Assembly (NCBI GenBank): GCA_033720695.1
Contig: JAWWCA010000033.1
Coordinates: 1-20,814, forward strand
Reading direction: 5' to 3'
Length of the DNA: 20,814 nucleotides
From: DATGQT01 sp033720695
GTDB lineage: Bacteria > Bacteroidota > Rhodothermia > Rhodothermales > Rubricoccaceae
Shown here: piece by piece, positions 7,810 through 14,863 of the stretch
Numbering within the stretch: position 1 is the first letter of the stretch
Layout of the letters: the number at the start of each line of letters is the position of its first letter
Translations under genes and position numbers: made by a program
Notes under the pieces: generated by a model
What the model was told of the DNA's origin: nothing
Database searches by the model: none
What the model saw: only the letters and a program-made list of their open reading frames with translations

Positions 7810-7918
7810 CCGTCCGCCCACGGGGGGAGCGGCCGTCCCTCCGAGCCTTCGCCGCCTCTTCCTCCGCTCGGCGCCGTGGGGGGCGTCCCGGGGCCGGCGC
7901 CCCCGCCGGGCCCCTCCG

Positions 7919-7926
7919 TATCTTCG
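7919..7926 (+). promoter_or_regulatory. Possible -7 box for the GT4-sulfotransferase-GT4 run
   Basis: TATCTTCG, 21 bases before the ATG at 7948, matches the -7 box found before the peptide transporter (13656-13663). There is no TTG at the usual spacing. The predicted leader would be only about 15 bases. Confidence 0.35.
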
Positions 7927-7947
7927 CGCCCCCCCGAGCCGCCCCCC

Positions 7948-9204
7948 ATGAACCGCATCTGCATCCAGTGGCCCCGCTTCGGGCCGTACCACCTCGCCCG
8001 GCTGCGCGCGGCCCACGCGCACGTCGCCGAGCGGGGCGTCGAGGTCGTCGGGTTCGAGACCGCGGGCGACGACGCCCTCTACGAGTGGCGCGTCGAGCGG
8101 GACCGGGAGCCGTTCCGCCGCGAGCAGGTCTTCCCCGGCCGCGTCTTCGAGGACATCCCGCCCGCCGAGATGCACGCGGGCGTCGTCGCGGCCCTCGACC
8201 GCCTCGACCCCGACGCCGTCGGGATCATGAGCTACGGCTACCCGGACGCCCGCGCCGCCCTCGCGTGGTGCCGCCGCCACCGCCGCGTCGCCGTCATCAT
8301 GATGGAGACAAAGGCGGACGACGCCGAGCGCGTCGGGTGGCGCGAGCGCGTCAAGGCCCTCATCGTGGCCCAGTTCGACGCCGCCCTCGTGGGCGGGACG
8401 CCGCAGCGGGCCTACATGGAGCAGCTCGGCTTCCCGCCCGACCTCATCTTCACGACGTACAACGCCGTCGACAACGCGTACTTCCGGGAGGGCGCCGCCG
8501 CCGCCCGCGCGACCCCCGACGCCTTCCAGCACCTCCCAGGGCTGGGCTCCGACGAGCCGTTCTTCCTCGCCTCCAACCGGTTCCTGCCCCGCAAGAACCT
8601 CGACCGCCTCCTCCGCGGCTACGGCCGCTACCGGGCGATGGCCGAGGCGGCCGGCGAGCGCCCGTGGCGGCTGCTCATGCTCGGGGACGGCCGGCTCCGC
8701 CCCGAGCTGGAGCGCATCGTGCGGGACGAGGCCATCGAGGGCGTGGAGTTCTGCGGCTTCCAGCAGATCGACGTGCTCCCGGCCTACTACGCCTCGGCCG
8801 GCGCCTTCGTCCACTCGGCGCTGGTGGACCAGTGGGGGCTCGTCGTGAACGAGGCGATGGCCGCCGGCCTCCCCGTCGTCGTCTCGACGGGCACCGGCTG
8901 CTCCTACGACCTCGTCCGCGACGGCGAGAACGGCTACCGCTTCGACCCGGAGGACGTGGAGGGGCTGGCCGGCTGCCTCGCGCGCGTGGCGGCGCCGGAC
9001 GCCGACCGCGCGGCGATGGGGCGGCGCTCCGCCGAGATCGTGGAGGGGTGGGCGCCGGCTGCGTTCGGGCGCGGGCTCTGGGAGGCCGTCCAGGCCGGGC
9101 AGGCGCGCGCGGACCGGCCCGCGAACCCCCTCGCGCAGGCGCTCCTCACCGGGATCAACCGGGCCTCCCGCGACATCACCGCCTTCCACTCCGTCGAGGT
9201 CTAG
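7948..9204 (+). CDS. Glycosyltransferase family 4 protein
   Basis: GT-B fold glycosyltransferase of 418 residues, likely adding one sugar to the lipid-linked repeat unit on the cytoplasmic face. The C-terminal half carries the family signatures: SNRFLPRKNLDRLL (about 209-222), LLMLGDGRLRPELE (about 243-256), VEFCGFQQIDVLPAYYASA (about 265-285), and VDQWGLVVNEAMAAGLPVV (about 293-311). In that last motif the usual E-x7-E pair is D294-x7-E302, so the first acidic residue is Asp instead of Glu. DLVRDGENGYRFDP follows as the nucleotide-binding loop. I chose the ATG at 7948 because the protein then starts with a short strand and G-x-Y loop (RICIQWPRFGPYHLARL). Upstream in-frame codons are low complexity and overlap the divergent gene. 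A strong hairpin follows the stop. Confidence 0.9.
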   Translation: MNRICIQWPRFGPYHLARLRAAHAHVAERGVEVVGFETAGDDALYEWRVERDREPFRREQVFPGRVFEDIPPAEMHAGVVAALDRLDPDAVGIMSYGYPDARAALAWCRRHRRVAVIMMETKADDAERVGWRERVKALIVAQFDAALVGGTPQRAYMEQLGFPPDLIFTTYNAVDNAYFREGAAAARATPDAFQHLPGLGSDEPFFLASNRFLPRKNLDRLLRGYGRYRAMAEAAGERPWRLLMLGDGRLRPELERIVRDEAIEGVEFCGFQQIDVLPAYYASAGAFVHSALVDQWGLVVNEAMAAGLPVVVSTGTGCSYDLVRDGENGYRFDPEDVEGLAGCLARVAAPDADRAAMGRRSAEIVEGWAPAAFGRGLWEAVQAGQARADRPANPLAQALLTGINRASRDITAFHSVEV

Positions 9205-9206
9205 CG

Positions 9207-9238
9207 TGGCGCGGGCCGGCGCGGTGCCGGGCGCGCCA
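9207..9238 (+). terminator. Two-part GC hairpin after the first GT4 gene
   Basis: TGGCGCG (9207-9213) pairs with CGCGCCA (9232-9238). Inside it CCGGC (9216-9220) pairs with GCCGG (9226-9230) around a GCGGT loop. That makes 12 bp with a small internal loop, beginning 3 bases after the stop. No T run follows, so it may attenuate or protect the transcript rather than fully terminate it. Confidence 0.45.
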
Positions 9239-9273
9239 GGTGACCGGCCTCTCGGTCGGCAGATCCCCTTCGC

Positions 9274-10275
9274 ATGAGCCGCTTCGAGAACCTCAGCCTC
9301 GCCACGCGCTACGCCGTCAAGGAGGCGCTGTGGCTCCTCGGCCGCCACCGGCCGGGCCCCGCCAAGGACATCGCGCTCTTCTCGACGCGGCGGAGCGGGA
9401 GCACCTGGCTCATGGAGGTCATCGCCGTCAACCGCGGCGTCCGGTACAGCGACCAGCCGTTCTCGCTCCACCACCCGTCGCCGGGCCACGCCCGCCGCCT
9501 CCCGATCCCGGCGCGGAGCCAGTTCACGTCGCTGGAGGGCGAGGACGAGGCCCGCGTCCGCGCCTTCGTCGCCGCCGTCCTCGACGGCTCGCTCTCGGTG
9601 AACGCGCCGTGGGAGCTGTGGCACCCCGCCTACCACTGGCGCACCGACCGCGTCGTGCTGAAGATCGTCGACGCCAAGCCGCTCATCGACTGGCTCGACC
9701 AGACGTTCGCCCTCCACATCGTCTACTCCACGCGCCACCCGCTCCCGGCCTCGCTCTCGGTGATCCGCAACGGGTGGGCGCTCACGGCGCAGGCCTACCT
9801 CCAGGACCCCCGCTTCGTGGAGGCGTGGCTGACGGAGCGCGACGTCGCCTACGCGTGGGACGTGCTCCGCGGCGGCACGCCGCTGGAGCAGCACGTCCTG
9901 AACTGGACGCTGGAGAACCTCGTCCCCCTCCGCCTCCTCCCCGAGCGGCCGCGCTGGCTCGTCGTCCCCTACGAGGCGGCCACCCTCGACCCCGCCGGCA
10001 CCGTCGACCTCCTCGCCGACCGCCTCGACCTCCCCGACCGGGAGCGGATGCGGAAGCAGGCGCGGGTGGCCTCGCGCTCCACGCGCCGCCTGGCGTCCGC
10101 GTTCGACCCGGCCGACGAGGCGCGGGCGCGGCTCCGGTCGTGGCGCCGGCACGTGACGGAGGCGGAGGAGGACGCCGCCTTCCGCATCCTCGACCGGTTC
10201 GGCGTGGACCTCTACCGGCGGGGCGAGGACCTCCCGGCGGGGGCGCCGGCCGGCGCCCTGCACGCCGAGGGCTGA
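9274..10275 (+). CDS. PAPS-dependent sulfotransferase family protein
   Basis: A 333-residue cytoplasmic protein with both PAPS-binding signatures of the sulfotransferase fold. The 5'-phosphosulfate loop is STRRSGSTWLMEVI (residues 37-50, starting after a strand, KDIALF). The 3'-phosphate region is IVYSTRHPLPASLSVIRNGW (149-168), with R154 and S160 at the usual R-x5-S spacing. Such enzymes transfer sulfate from PAPS to a hydroxyl on a carbohydrate or small molecule. Because it lies between two glycosyltransferases of an exopolysaccharide locus, the acceptor is probably a sugar of the repeat unit (inference). The acceptor cannot be read from sequence. The start is the ATG at 9274, 69 bases after the GT4 gene. 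The next gene starts 16 bases downstream, so these two are probably cotranscribed. Confidence 0.85.
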   Translation: MSRFENLSLATRYAVKEALWLLGRHRPGPAKDIALFSTRRSGSTWLMEVIAVNRGVRYSDQPFSLHHPSPGHARRLPIPARSQFTSLEGEDEARVRAFVAAVLDGSLSVNAPWELWHPAYHWRTDRVVLKIVDAKPLIDWLDQTFALHIVYSTRHPLPASLSVIRNGWALTAQAYLQDPRFVEAWLTERDVAYAWDVLRGGTPLEQHVLNWTLENLVPLRLLPERPRWLVVPYEAATLDPAGTVDLLADRLDLPDRERMRKQARVASRSTRRLASAFDPADEARARLRSWRRHVTEAEEDAAFRILDRFGVDLYRRGEDLPAGAPAGALHAEG

Positions 10276-10291
10276 CCCGGGACCTCCCCCC

Positions 10292-11494
10292 ATGCACATC
10301 CTCCACCACGACTTCGGCGGGTACCCGTTCCAGGCCGAACTGAGCCGCGCCCTGGCCGAGCGGGGGCACCGCGTGACCCACGCGTACTGCGCCTCGCTCG
10401 TGACCACGCCCGGCGGCACCTTCGCCCGACAGCCCGGCGACCCCGACGGGCTCGCGTTCGCGCCCATCGACCTCGGCGAGCCGCTCGCCAAGTACGACTT
10501 CGCCAAGCGGTGGCGGCAGGAGCGCCGCTACGGCCGCCTCGCCGCTGACCTCGCCGACCGCCTCCGCCCCGACGCCGTGCTCTCGGGCAACACCCCGCTC
10601 GACGCCCAGGCCCGCCTCCTCACCGCGAGCCGGCGCCGCGGCGCGCCGTTCGTGTTCTGGCTCCAGGACGTGATCGGGGTGGCGAGCCACCGGCTCCTCC
10701 GCAAGAAGATCCCCGTCCTCGGCGAGGTCGTCGGGCGCTACTACCTCGCCCTGGAGGCGCGGCTGCTCCGCCGGAGCGACGCGGTCGTGGCCATTACCGA
10801 GGACTTCGAGCCCCTCCTGCGGTCGTGGGGCGTCGCGCCGGATCGGACCGCCGTGATCGAGAACTGGGCGCCGCTCTCGGCCATGCCGGTCCGCCCCAAG
10901 GACAGCGCGTGGGCGCGCGAGCAAGGGCTCCACGACCGCTTCGTGTTCCTCTACTCCGGCACGCTGGGGATGAAGCACAACCCCGAGCTGCTGGCGCAGC
11001 TGGCCGAGGCCTTCCGCGACCGCCCGGAGGTCCGCGTCGTCGTCGTGTCGCAGGGGCCGGGGGCCGAGTACCTCCGCGCGCAGCGCGAGGCGCGCCGGCT
11101 CTCGGCCCTCGAGGTGCGCGACTACGAGCCGCTGGAGCGGGTGCCCGACGTGATGGGCGCCGCCGACGTGCTCGTGGCCGTGCTGGAGCCCGACGCCGGG
11201 GCCTTCTCCGTCCCCTCGAAGGTGCTCTCCTACCTCTGCGCCGGGCGCCCCCTGCTGCTGGCCGTCCCGCCGGAGAACCTCGCCGCCCGGATCGTCACGC
11301 GCGAGGGGGCCGGGCTCGTGGTCGGCCCCGACGACGCCGACGGGTTCGTGGCGTCCGCCCGCCGCCTCCTCGACGCGCCGGAGACGCGCGAGCGGATGGG
11401 GGCGTCCGCCCGCCGCTACGCCGAGGCCGCCTTCGACATCGGCGCCATCACGGACCGGTTCGAGGCCGTGCTGACGCGCGCGGCCGAGCGCTAG
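10292..11494 (+). CDS. WbuB-like GT4 glycosyltransferase
   Basis: GT-B glycosyltransferase of 400 residues. The N-terminus (MHILHHDFGGYPFQAELSRA, then LAERGHRVTHAYC) is the usual start of the WbuB/WcaI-like subgroup, which makes O-antigen and colanic-acid-type repeat units. Other signatures are VFWLQDVIGVASHRLL (about 121-136), VIENWAPL (188-195), FLYSGTLGMKHNPELL (219-234) and the donor-binding segment AFSVPSKVLSYLCAGRPLLL (304-323). A small TREGAGLVVGPDDADGF loop follows. It begins 16 bases after the sulfotransferase stop and is the last gene of the run. Its TAG stop overlaps the stop of the convergent dut gene in a shared CTAG. Confidence 0.9.
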   Translation: MHILHHDFGGYPFQAELSRALAERGHRVTHAYCASLVTTPGGTFARQPGDPDGLAFAPIDLGEPLAKYDFAKRWRQERRYGRLAADLADRLRPDAVLSGNTPLDAQARLLTASRRRGAPFVFWLQDVIGVASHRLLRKKIPVLGEVVGRYYLALEARLLRRSDAVVAITEDFEPLLRSWGVAPDRTAVIENWAPLSAMPVRPKDSAWAREQGLHDRFVFLYSGTLGMKHNPELLAQLAEAFRDRPEVRVVVVSQGPGAEYLRAQREARRLSALEVRDYEPLERVPDVMGAADVLVAVLEPDAGAFSVPSKVLSYLCAGRPLLLAVPPENLAARIVTREGAGLVVGPDDADGFVASARRLLDAPETRERMGASARRYAEAAFDIGAITDRFEAVLTRAAER

Positions 11495-11952
11495 GCGCGC
11501 CCCGTCGAGCCGAAGCCGCCCGCCCCGCGCTCGGTCTCCTCCAGCCGGTCCACGGGCTCGAACCGCACCGGCACGTACCGCGCCACCACGAGCTGCGCGA
11601 TCCGCTCGCCGCGCTCGATCACGAACGGCTCCGGCCCGTGGTTGATGAGGAGGACCCCCAGCTCCCCGCGGTATGAGCTATCGAGCGTTCCCGGGCTGTT
11701 GAGGACGGTCACGCCGTGGCGGAAGGCGAGCCCGCTGCGGGGCCGCACCTGCCCCTCGGTGCCGTCAGGCAGGGCGACCTGGAGGCCCGTCGGGACGAGC
11801 GCGAAGGCGCCGGGCGCGAGCGTGATCGGCGCGGCGTCGGGCACGGCGGCGCGGAGGTCGAGGCCGGCGCTCCCAGGCTCGACATGAGCGGGGAGATCGA
11901 GGCCCTCGGCGTGCGGGAGGACGCGGACGGGGACGGCGGTCGGGTCGGTCAT
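11491..11952 (-). CDS. dut: dUTP diphosphatase (dUTPase)
   Basis: Trimeric-type dUTPase, 153 residues, the usual length. It hydrolyses dUTP to dUMP, which limits uracil incorporation and feeds dTMP synthesis. All five motifs are present in order: GSAGLDLRA (27-34), RPRSGLA (70-76), PGTLDSSYRGELG (87-99), ERGERIAQL (113-121) and the mobile C-terminal arm RGAGGFGSTG (142-151). The catalytic aspartate of motif 3 (D91) is kept, while the following usual Asp is Ser93 (DSS instead of DSD). The start is the ATG at 11952. The gene is convergent with the WbuB-like gene and overlaps it by 4 bases. Downstream of the transporter on the same strand, it may be read with it, although a strong palindrome sits between them. 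Confidence 0.96.
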   Translation of the reverse strand: MTDPTAVPVRVLPHAEGLDLPAHVEPGSAGLDLRAAVPDAAPITLAPGAFALVPTGLQVALPDGTEGQVRPRSGLAFRHGVTVLNSPGTLDSSYRGELGVLLINHGPEPFVIERGERIAQLVVARYVPVRFEPVDRLEETERGAGGFGSTGRA

Positions 11953-11965
11953 GTCGGGAGAACAG

Positions 11966-11995
11966 CGTAGGGGCGACCGATCGGCCGCCCCTACG
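11966..11995. repeat. Near-perfect palindrome between the transporter and dut
   Basis: CGTAGGGGCG (11966-11975) pairs perfectly with CGCCCCTACG (11986-11995). The middle adds CCG/CGG around AT, separated by one A/C mismatch. It may be a terminator for the transporter gene or a dispersed REP-like palindrome. No T tract is visible on the minus strand beyond a weak CTGTTCT. Confidence 0.6.
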
Positions 11996-12018
11996 AGGAT
12001 TCGGGGACAGGCGGCGGG

Positions 12019-13590
12019 CTACTCGATGTCGCCCATGAGCCGCTTGACGAACGGGCTGGCGAGGAGGCCGACGAGGCCCGCGCCGCCCACGATGAGCGCC
12101 ACGTTCCAGAAGAGCGCGCTCGGCGCGAGCGTCTCGAGCTGGCCCGCGGTGAGGCCCGCGAAGAGGTTGCCGAGGGCCGCGGCGATGAACCACACGCCCA
12201 TCATCTGGCCCACGCGCCCCTTCGGCGCCAGCTTCGTCATCGACGAGAGGCCGACGGGGCTGAGCGCGAGCTCGCCCGCGGTGTGGAAGAAGTACGTCAC
12301 GACGAGCCAGGCCGGGCTCACCGGGTTCTCCGGCGTCGCGTTCGCGGCGCCCCAGGCGAGGACGAAGAAGCCGACCGAGAGGCCGAAGAGGCCGAAGGCG
12401 AACTTGAGCGGGATGCTCGGGTTGAGGTTCCGCTTCGAGAGCCACACCCACATGCTCCCGAAGACGGGCGCGAGCACGATGATGAAGAACGGGTTCACGT
12501 TCTGGAGCCACGACGCCGGCATCTCCCACCCGCCGAACGTCCGGTCGGTGAGGTCGCGCGCGAAGAGGTTGAGCGAGCTCCCGGCCTGCTCGAACCCCAT
12601 CCAGAACAGCGCCGCCAGGATGAAGAGCCAGAAGATCACCCACAGCCGCTTCTTCTCGATGGGCTCGAGCCCCCCCGCGAAGTGGAGGTAGAGGAAGTAG
12701 GCGATGGCGAGGACGACGACGATGACGCCGAGGGAGCCGGCCACCTGCTCGATCGTGATCGGCAGCGCCCCGCTGGTGATGAGGAACCCGACGACGATCA
12801 CGAAGCCGACGAAGGCGGCCGAGGCGATGTAGAAGTTCCGGCTCTTCTGCGCGACGCGCGCGGCCGTGTCGTCGGTCTTGAGGTCGCCGGCGGTGCCGAG
12901 GTGGCCCCAGCCGAGCTTGTACTGCACGAGGCCGAGGAACATGCCGACGGCCGCGAGCGAGAAGCCCCAGTGGAAGTTGTAGTTCTCGCCCACGAGGCCC
13001 ACGAGCGCCGTCCCGGCGAGGGCGCCGATGTTGATGCCCATGTAGAAGATCGAGAACCCGGCGTCGCGCCGGGCCCCACCCTCGGGGTAGAGGTCGCCCA
13101 CCATCGTGGAGACGTTCGGCTTCAGGAGCCCGGTGCCGACGACGACGAGGGCGAGGCCGAGGTAGAACGTGGCCGCCAGCGGGACGGCGAGCGAGATGTG
13201 CCCCAGCATGATGATCACGCCGCCGACGAACACCGCCTTCTTCTGGCCCCAGATGTTGTCGGCCACCCAGCCGCCGGGGAGCGAGAGCACGTACACGAAG
13301 AAGGTGTAGAGCCCGTAGATGGCCGTGGCCGTGCCGACGGCGAGGCCGAGGCCCGGGTTGTTCCCGGCGATCGCCGCCGTCATGAACAGGACGAGGATCG
13401 CGCGCATCCCGTAGTACGAGAAGCGCTCCCACATCTCGGTGAAGAACAGCGTCGAGAGGCCACGCGGATGGCCGAACCACTGCTGGCCTCCGGCGAGCGC
13501 CGCGGCGCCGCTCCCGTCGTGCCCGTCGCCGATCACGTCGGCGGCGCCCGTGCGGGGGTCTTGGTTTTCCGATCCGGGGTCTTTGGCCAT
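12019..13590 (-). CDS. POT/PTR2-family proton-coupled peptide transporter
   Basis: An inner-membrane MFS transporter of 523 residues that imports di- and tripeptides with protons. The proton-coupling signature E-x-x-ERFSYYG is at about 52-61 in the first helix. GGWVADNIWGQKK (106-118) is the MFS loop between helices 2 and 3. GTGLLKPNVSTMVGDLY (152-168) and the PTR2 signature FSIFYMGINIGA (179-190) follow. Roughly 12-14 hydrophobic helices fill the rest. A hydrophilic 40-residue N-terminus precedes helix 1. I chose the ATG at 13590; the frame runs open upstream, but that stretch includes the promoter. No Shine-Dalgarno sequence is visible. It has its own promoter at 13656-13684. Confidence 0.93.
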   Translation of the reverse strand: MAKDPGSENQDPRTGAADVIGDGHDGSGAAALAGGQQWFGHPRGLSTLFFTEMWERFSYYGMRAILVLFMTAAIAGNNPGLGLAVGTATAIYGLYTFFVYVLSLPGGWVADNIWGQKKAVFVGGVIIMLGHISLAVPLAATFYLGLALVVVGTGLLKPNVSTMVGDLYPEGGARRDAGFSIFYMGINIGALAGTALVGLVGENYNFHWGFSLAAVGMFLGLVQYKLGWGHLGTAGDLKTDDTAARVAQKSRNFYIASAAFVGFVIVVGFLITSGALPITIEQVAGSLGVIVVVLAIAYFLYLHFAGGLEPIEKKRLWVIFWLFILAALFWMGFEQAGSSLNLFARDLTDRTFGGWEMPASWLQNVNPFFIIVLAPVFGSMWVWLSKRNLNPSIPLKFAFGLFGLSVGFFVLAWGAANATPENPVSPAWLVVTYFFHTAGELALSPVGLSSMTKLAPKGRVGQMMGVWFIAAALGNLFAGLTAGQLETLAPSALFWNVALIVGGAGLVGLLASPFVKRLMGDIE

Positions 13591-13655
13591 AGGGCTACCT
13601 GCGGGGTGGTGGGGGGAGGCTGCGGCAGGCGCCGAGCACGCCTGTGCGGGACGGG

Positions 13656-13684
13656 CGAAGATAGAAACAATCCCCTTCACCCAA
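13656..13684 (-). promoter_or_regulatory. Bacteroidota-type promoter for the peptide transporter
   Basis: On the minus strand: TTG (13684-13682), 18 bases, then TATCTTCG (13663-13656). The start codon is 65 bases downstream. The spacing is slightly shorter than in the other promoters here. The rest of the gap to 13787 holds a minus-strand T6 run (13729-13734) and a weak 7-bp stem (13756-13781), possibly the end of the upstream GTPase transcript. Confidence 0.5.
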
Positions 13685-13787
13685 CGAGGCGGAGCCCGCC
13701 GTCCGTCGGTGGAGCCGCTGCCCATGCGAAAAAAGCAACAGGCTCCGGCGCGTGGGGGCGCGCACACGGGGGACCGCGCCCGCCGCC

Positions 13788-14735
13788 TCACCCCTCGCGG
13801 TCTGCCCCCTCCCTCTCCAGCAACCGCGCCGCGAGCCGGTGCGGGGTCCGATCCGCGGCCTCCAGGCCGGCCAGCGCCGCGTCGAGGGCGCTGCGGCGGG
13901 CGTCCCAGAACCGCGCCCGCCACCCCGCCTCGACGAGCTGGCGGACGCGTCGCCGCAGCCGCGCCGTGCGGGTCTCATCCCACCGCGCCGCGAGGTGCGC
14001 GCGGTGCCCCTCCAGCGCCGCGACGAGGCTCCCGATCCCGGCCCCCTCCACGGCCGAGGTCTTCACGACGGGCACCGCCCAGCCGTCCTCGGGCGGCGGG
14101 CGCAGGTGGAGCATCTGCCGGAGCGCACGCACCATCCGCCCCGCCTCCGGCCGCTCCGCCTTGTTGACGGCGAAGACGTCGGCGATCTCCATCAGCCCCG
14201 CCTTCATCGCCTGCACGGCGTCGCCGCTCTCGGGGACGACGACGACGACGACGGTGTCGGCCGCCTCGGCCACGTCGATCTCCCCCTGCCCCACGCCGAC
14301 GGTCTCGATGAGGACGACGTCGTAGCCCGCGGCGTCGAGCACGTCGCCGACGGCCTCGGTGGCTTCGGAGAGGCCGCCCAACGCGCCACGGGCGGCGAGG
14401 GAGCGGATGAAGACCCCACCCGCCTCGCCCGCCGTCCGCTCATCCATCCGCACGCGGTCGCCGAGGAGCGCGCCGCCGGTGAACGGGCTCGACGGGTCGA
14501 CGGCCACGACGCCCACGCGCTGGCCCGCGTCTCGAAAGTGGCCGATGAGCCGGTCCGCGAGGGTGCTCTTGCCCGCGCCCGGCGGCCCCGTGAGGCCGAT
14601 CCGCCATGCCCGCCCGGTGCGCGGGTAGAGCCGGTCCACGAGCGCCGCCCCCGCCGCCCCGCCGCCCTCGACGACGCTGATGGCGCGGGCCACGGCGCGG
14701 CGGTCCCCGGCGAGGACGCCTTCGGCGAGATCCAT
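13788..14735 (-). CDS. meaB: MeaB/ArgK-family G3E GTPase
   Basis: A 315-residue cytoplasmic P-loop GTPase of the MeaB/MMAA (ArgK) family, known to chaperone cobalamin loading and protection of methylmalonyl-CoA mutase. Visible motifs are Walker A GPPGAGKST (50-58), VDPSSPFTGGALLGDR (79-94), which is diagnostic of the family, switch region ETVGVGQGEIDV (144-155), and NKAE (191-194) at the G4 position. The usual G4 is NKxD, so the guanine-specificity Asp is Glu here. The C-terminal helical part (about 245-315) fits the dimerisation region. The start is the ATG at 14735; the frame runs open upstream to 14852 through a purine-rich low-complexity stretch, which I discounted. No mutase gene is in the window. 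Confidence 0.92.
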   Translation of the reverse strand: MDLAEGVLAGDRRAVARAISVVEGGGAAGAALVDRLYPRTGRAWRIGLTGPPGAGKSTLADRLIGHFRDAGQRVGVVAVDPSSPFTGGALLGDRVRMDERTAGEAGGVFIRSLAARGALGGLSEATEAVGDVLDAAGYDVVLIETVGVGQGEIDVAEAADTVVVVVVPESGDAVQAMKAGLMEIADVFAVNKAERPEAGRMVRALRQMLHLRPPPEDGWAVPVVKTSAVEGAGIGSLVAALEGHRAHLAARWDETRTARLRRRVRQLVEAGWRARFWDARRSALDAALAGLEAADRTPHRLAARLLEREGADREG

Positions 14736-14768
14736 GAGGGCGAGCGAGGAGAGCGGACGAGGGCGCGC

Positions 14769-14776
14769 CAAAGGTA
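14769..14776 (-). promoter_or_regulatory. -7 box for meaB
   Basis: Reads TACCTTTG on the minus strand, an exact match to the Bacteroidota TAnnTTTG box, 33 bases upstream of the ATG at 14735. No TTG is present at the usual upstream distance; a purine-rich stretch lies there instead. Confidence 0.45.
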
Positions 14777-14789
14777 CCGTCGGGCGGCG

Positions 14790-14832
14790 TCCTTTCTCCC
14801 TTTCTCCCTCCCTCCCCCTCTCCCCCTCCCCT
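14790..14832 (+). repeat. 43-base pure pyrimidine tract upstream of aspS
   Basis: Every base from 14790 to 14832 is C or T, with a repeated TTTCTCCC-like unit. Pyrimidine richness continues, with few interruptions, up to the aspS ATG at 14864. It lies in the divergent promoter gap between meaB and aspS. Confidence 0.85.
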
Positions 14833-14839
14833 ACTTTTT
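14832..14839 (+). promoter_or_regulatory. Possible -7 box for aspS
   Basis: TACTTTTT, 24 bases before the ATG, resembles the TACTTTTC box of the tRNA promoter at 18702-18709. No TTG lies 20 bases upstream because that sequence is the pyrimidine tract. Confidence 0.35.
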
Positions 14840-14863
14840 CCGCCTCCTCCACCCTCCCCCGCC

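Noticed and set aside
7758..7964. Longer start for the minus-strand glycosyltransferase at 7964
   Set aside because: The added 69 residues are Gly/Pro-rich, overlap the divergent GT4 gene start and cover the probable promoter.
6870..10343. Open plus-strand frame of about 1150 codons
   Set aside because: It is low complexity and lies across the GT4 and sulfotransferase genes, which have family motifs in other frames.
6595..10506. Open minus-strand frame of about 1300 codons
   Set aside because: It crosses five real genes and is low complexity throughout. The true minus-strand gene at 6789-7757 is in another frame.
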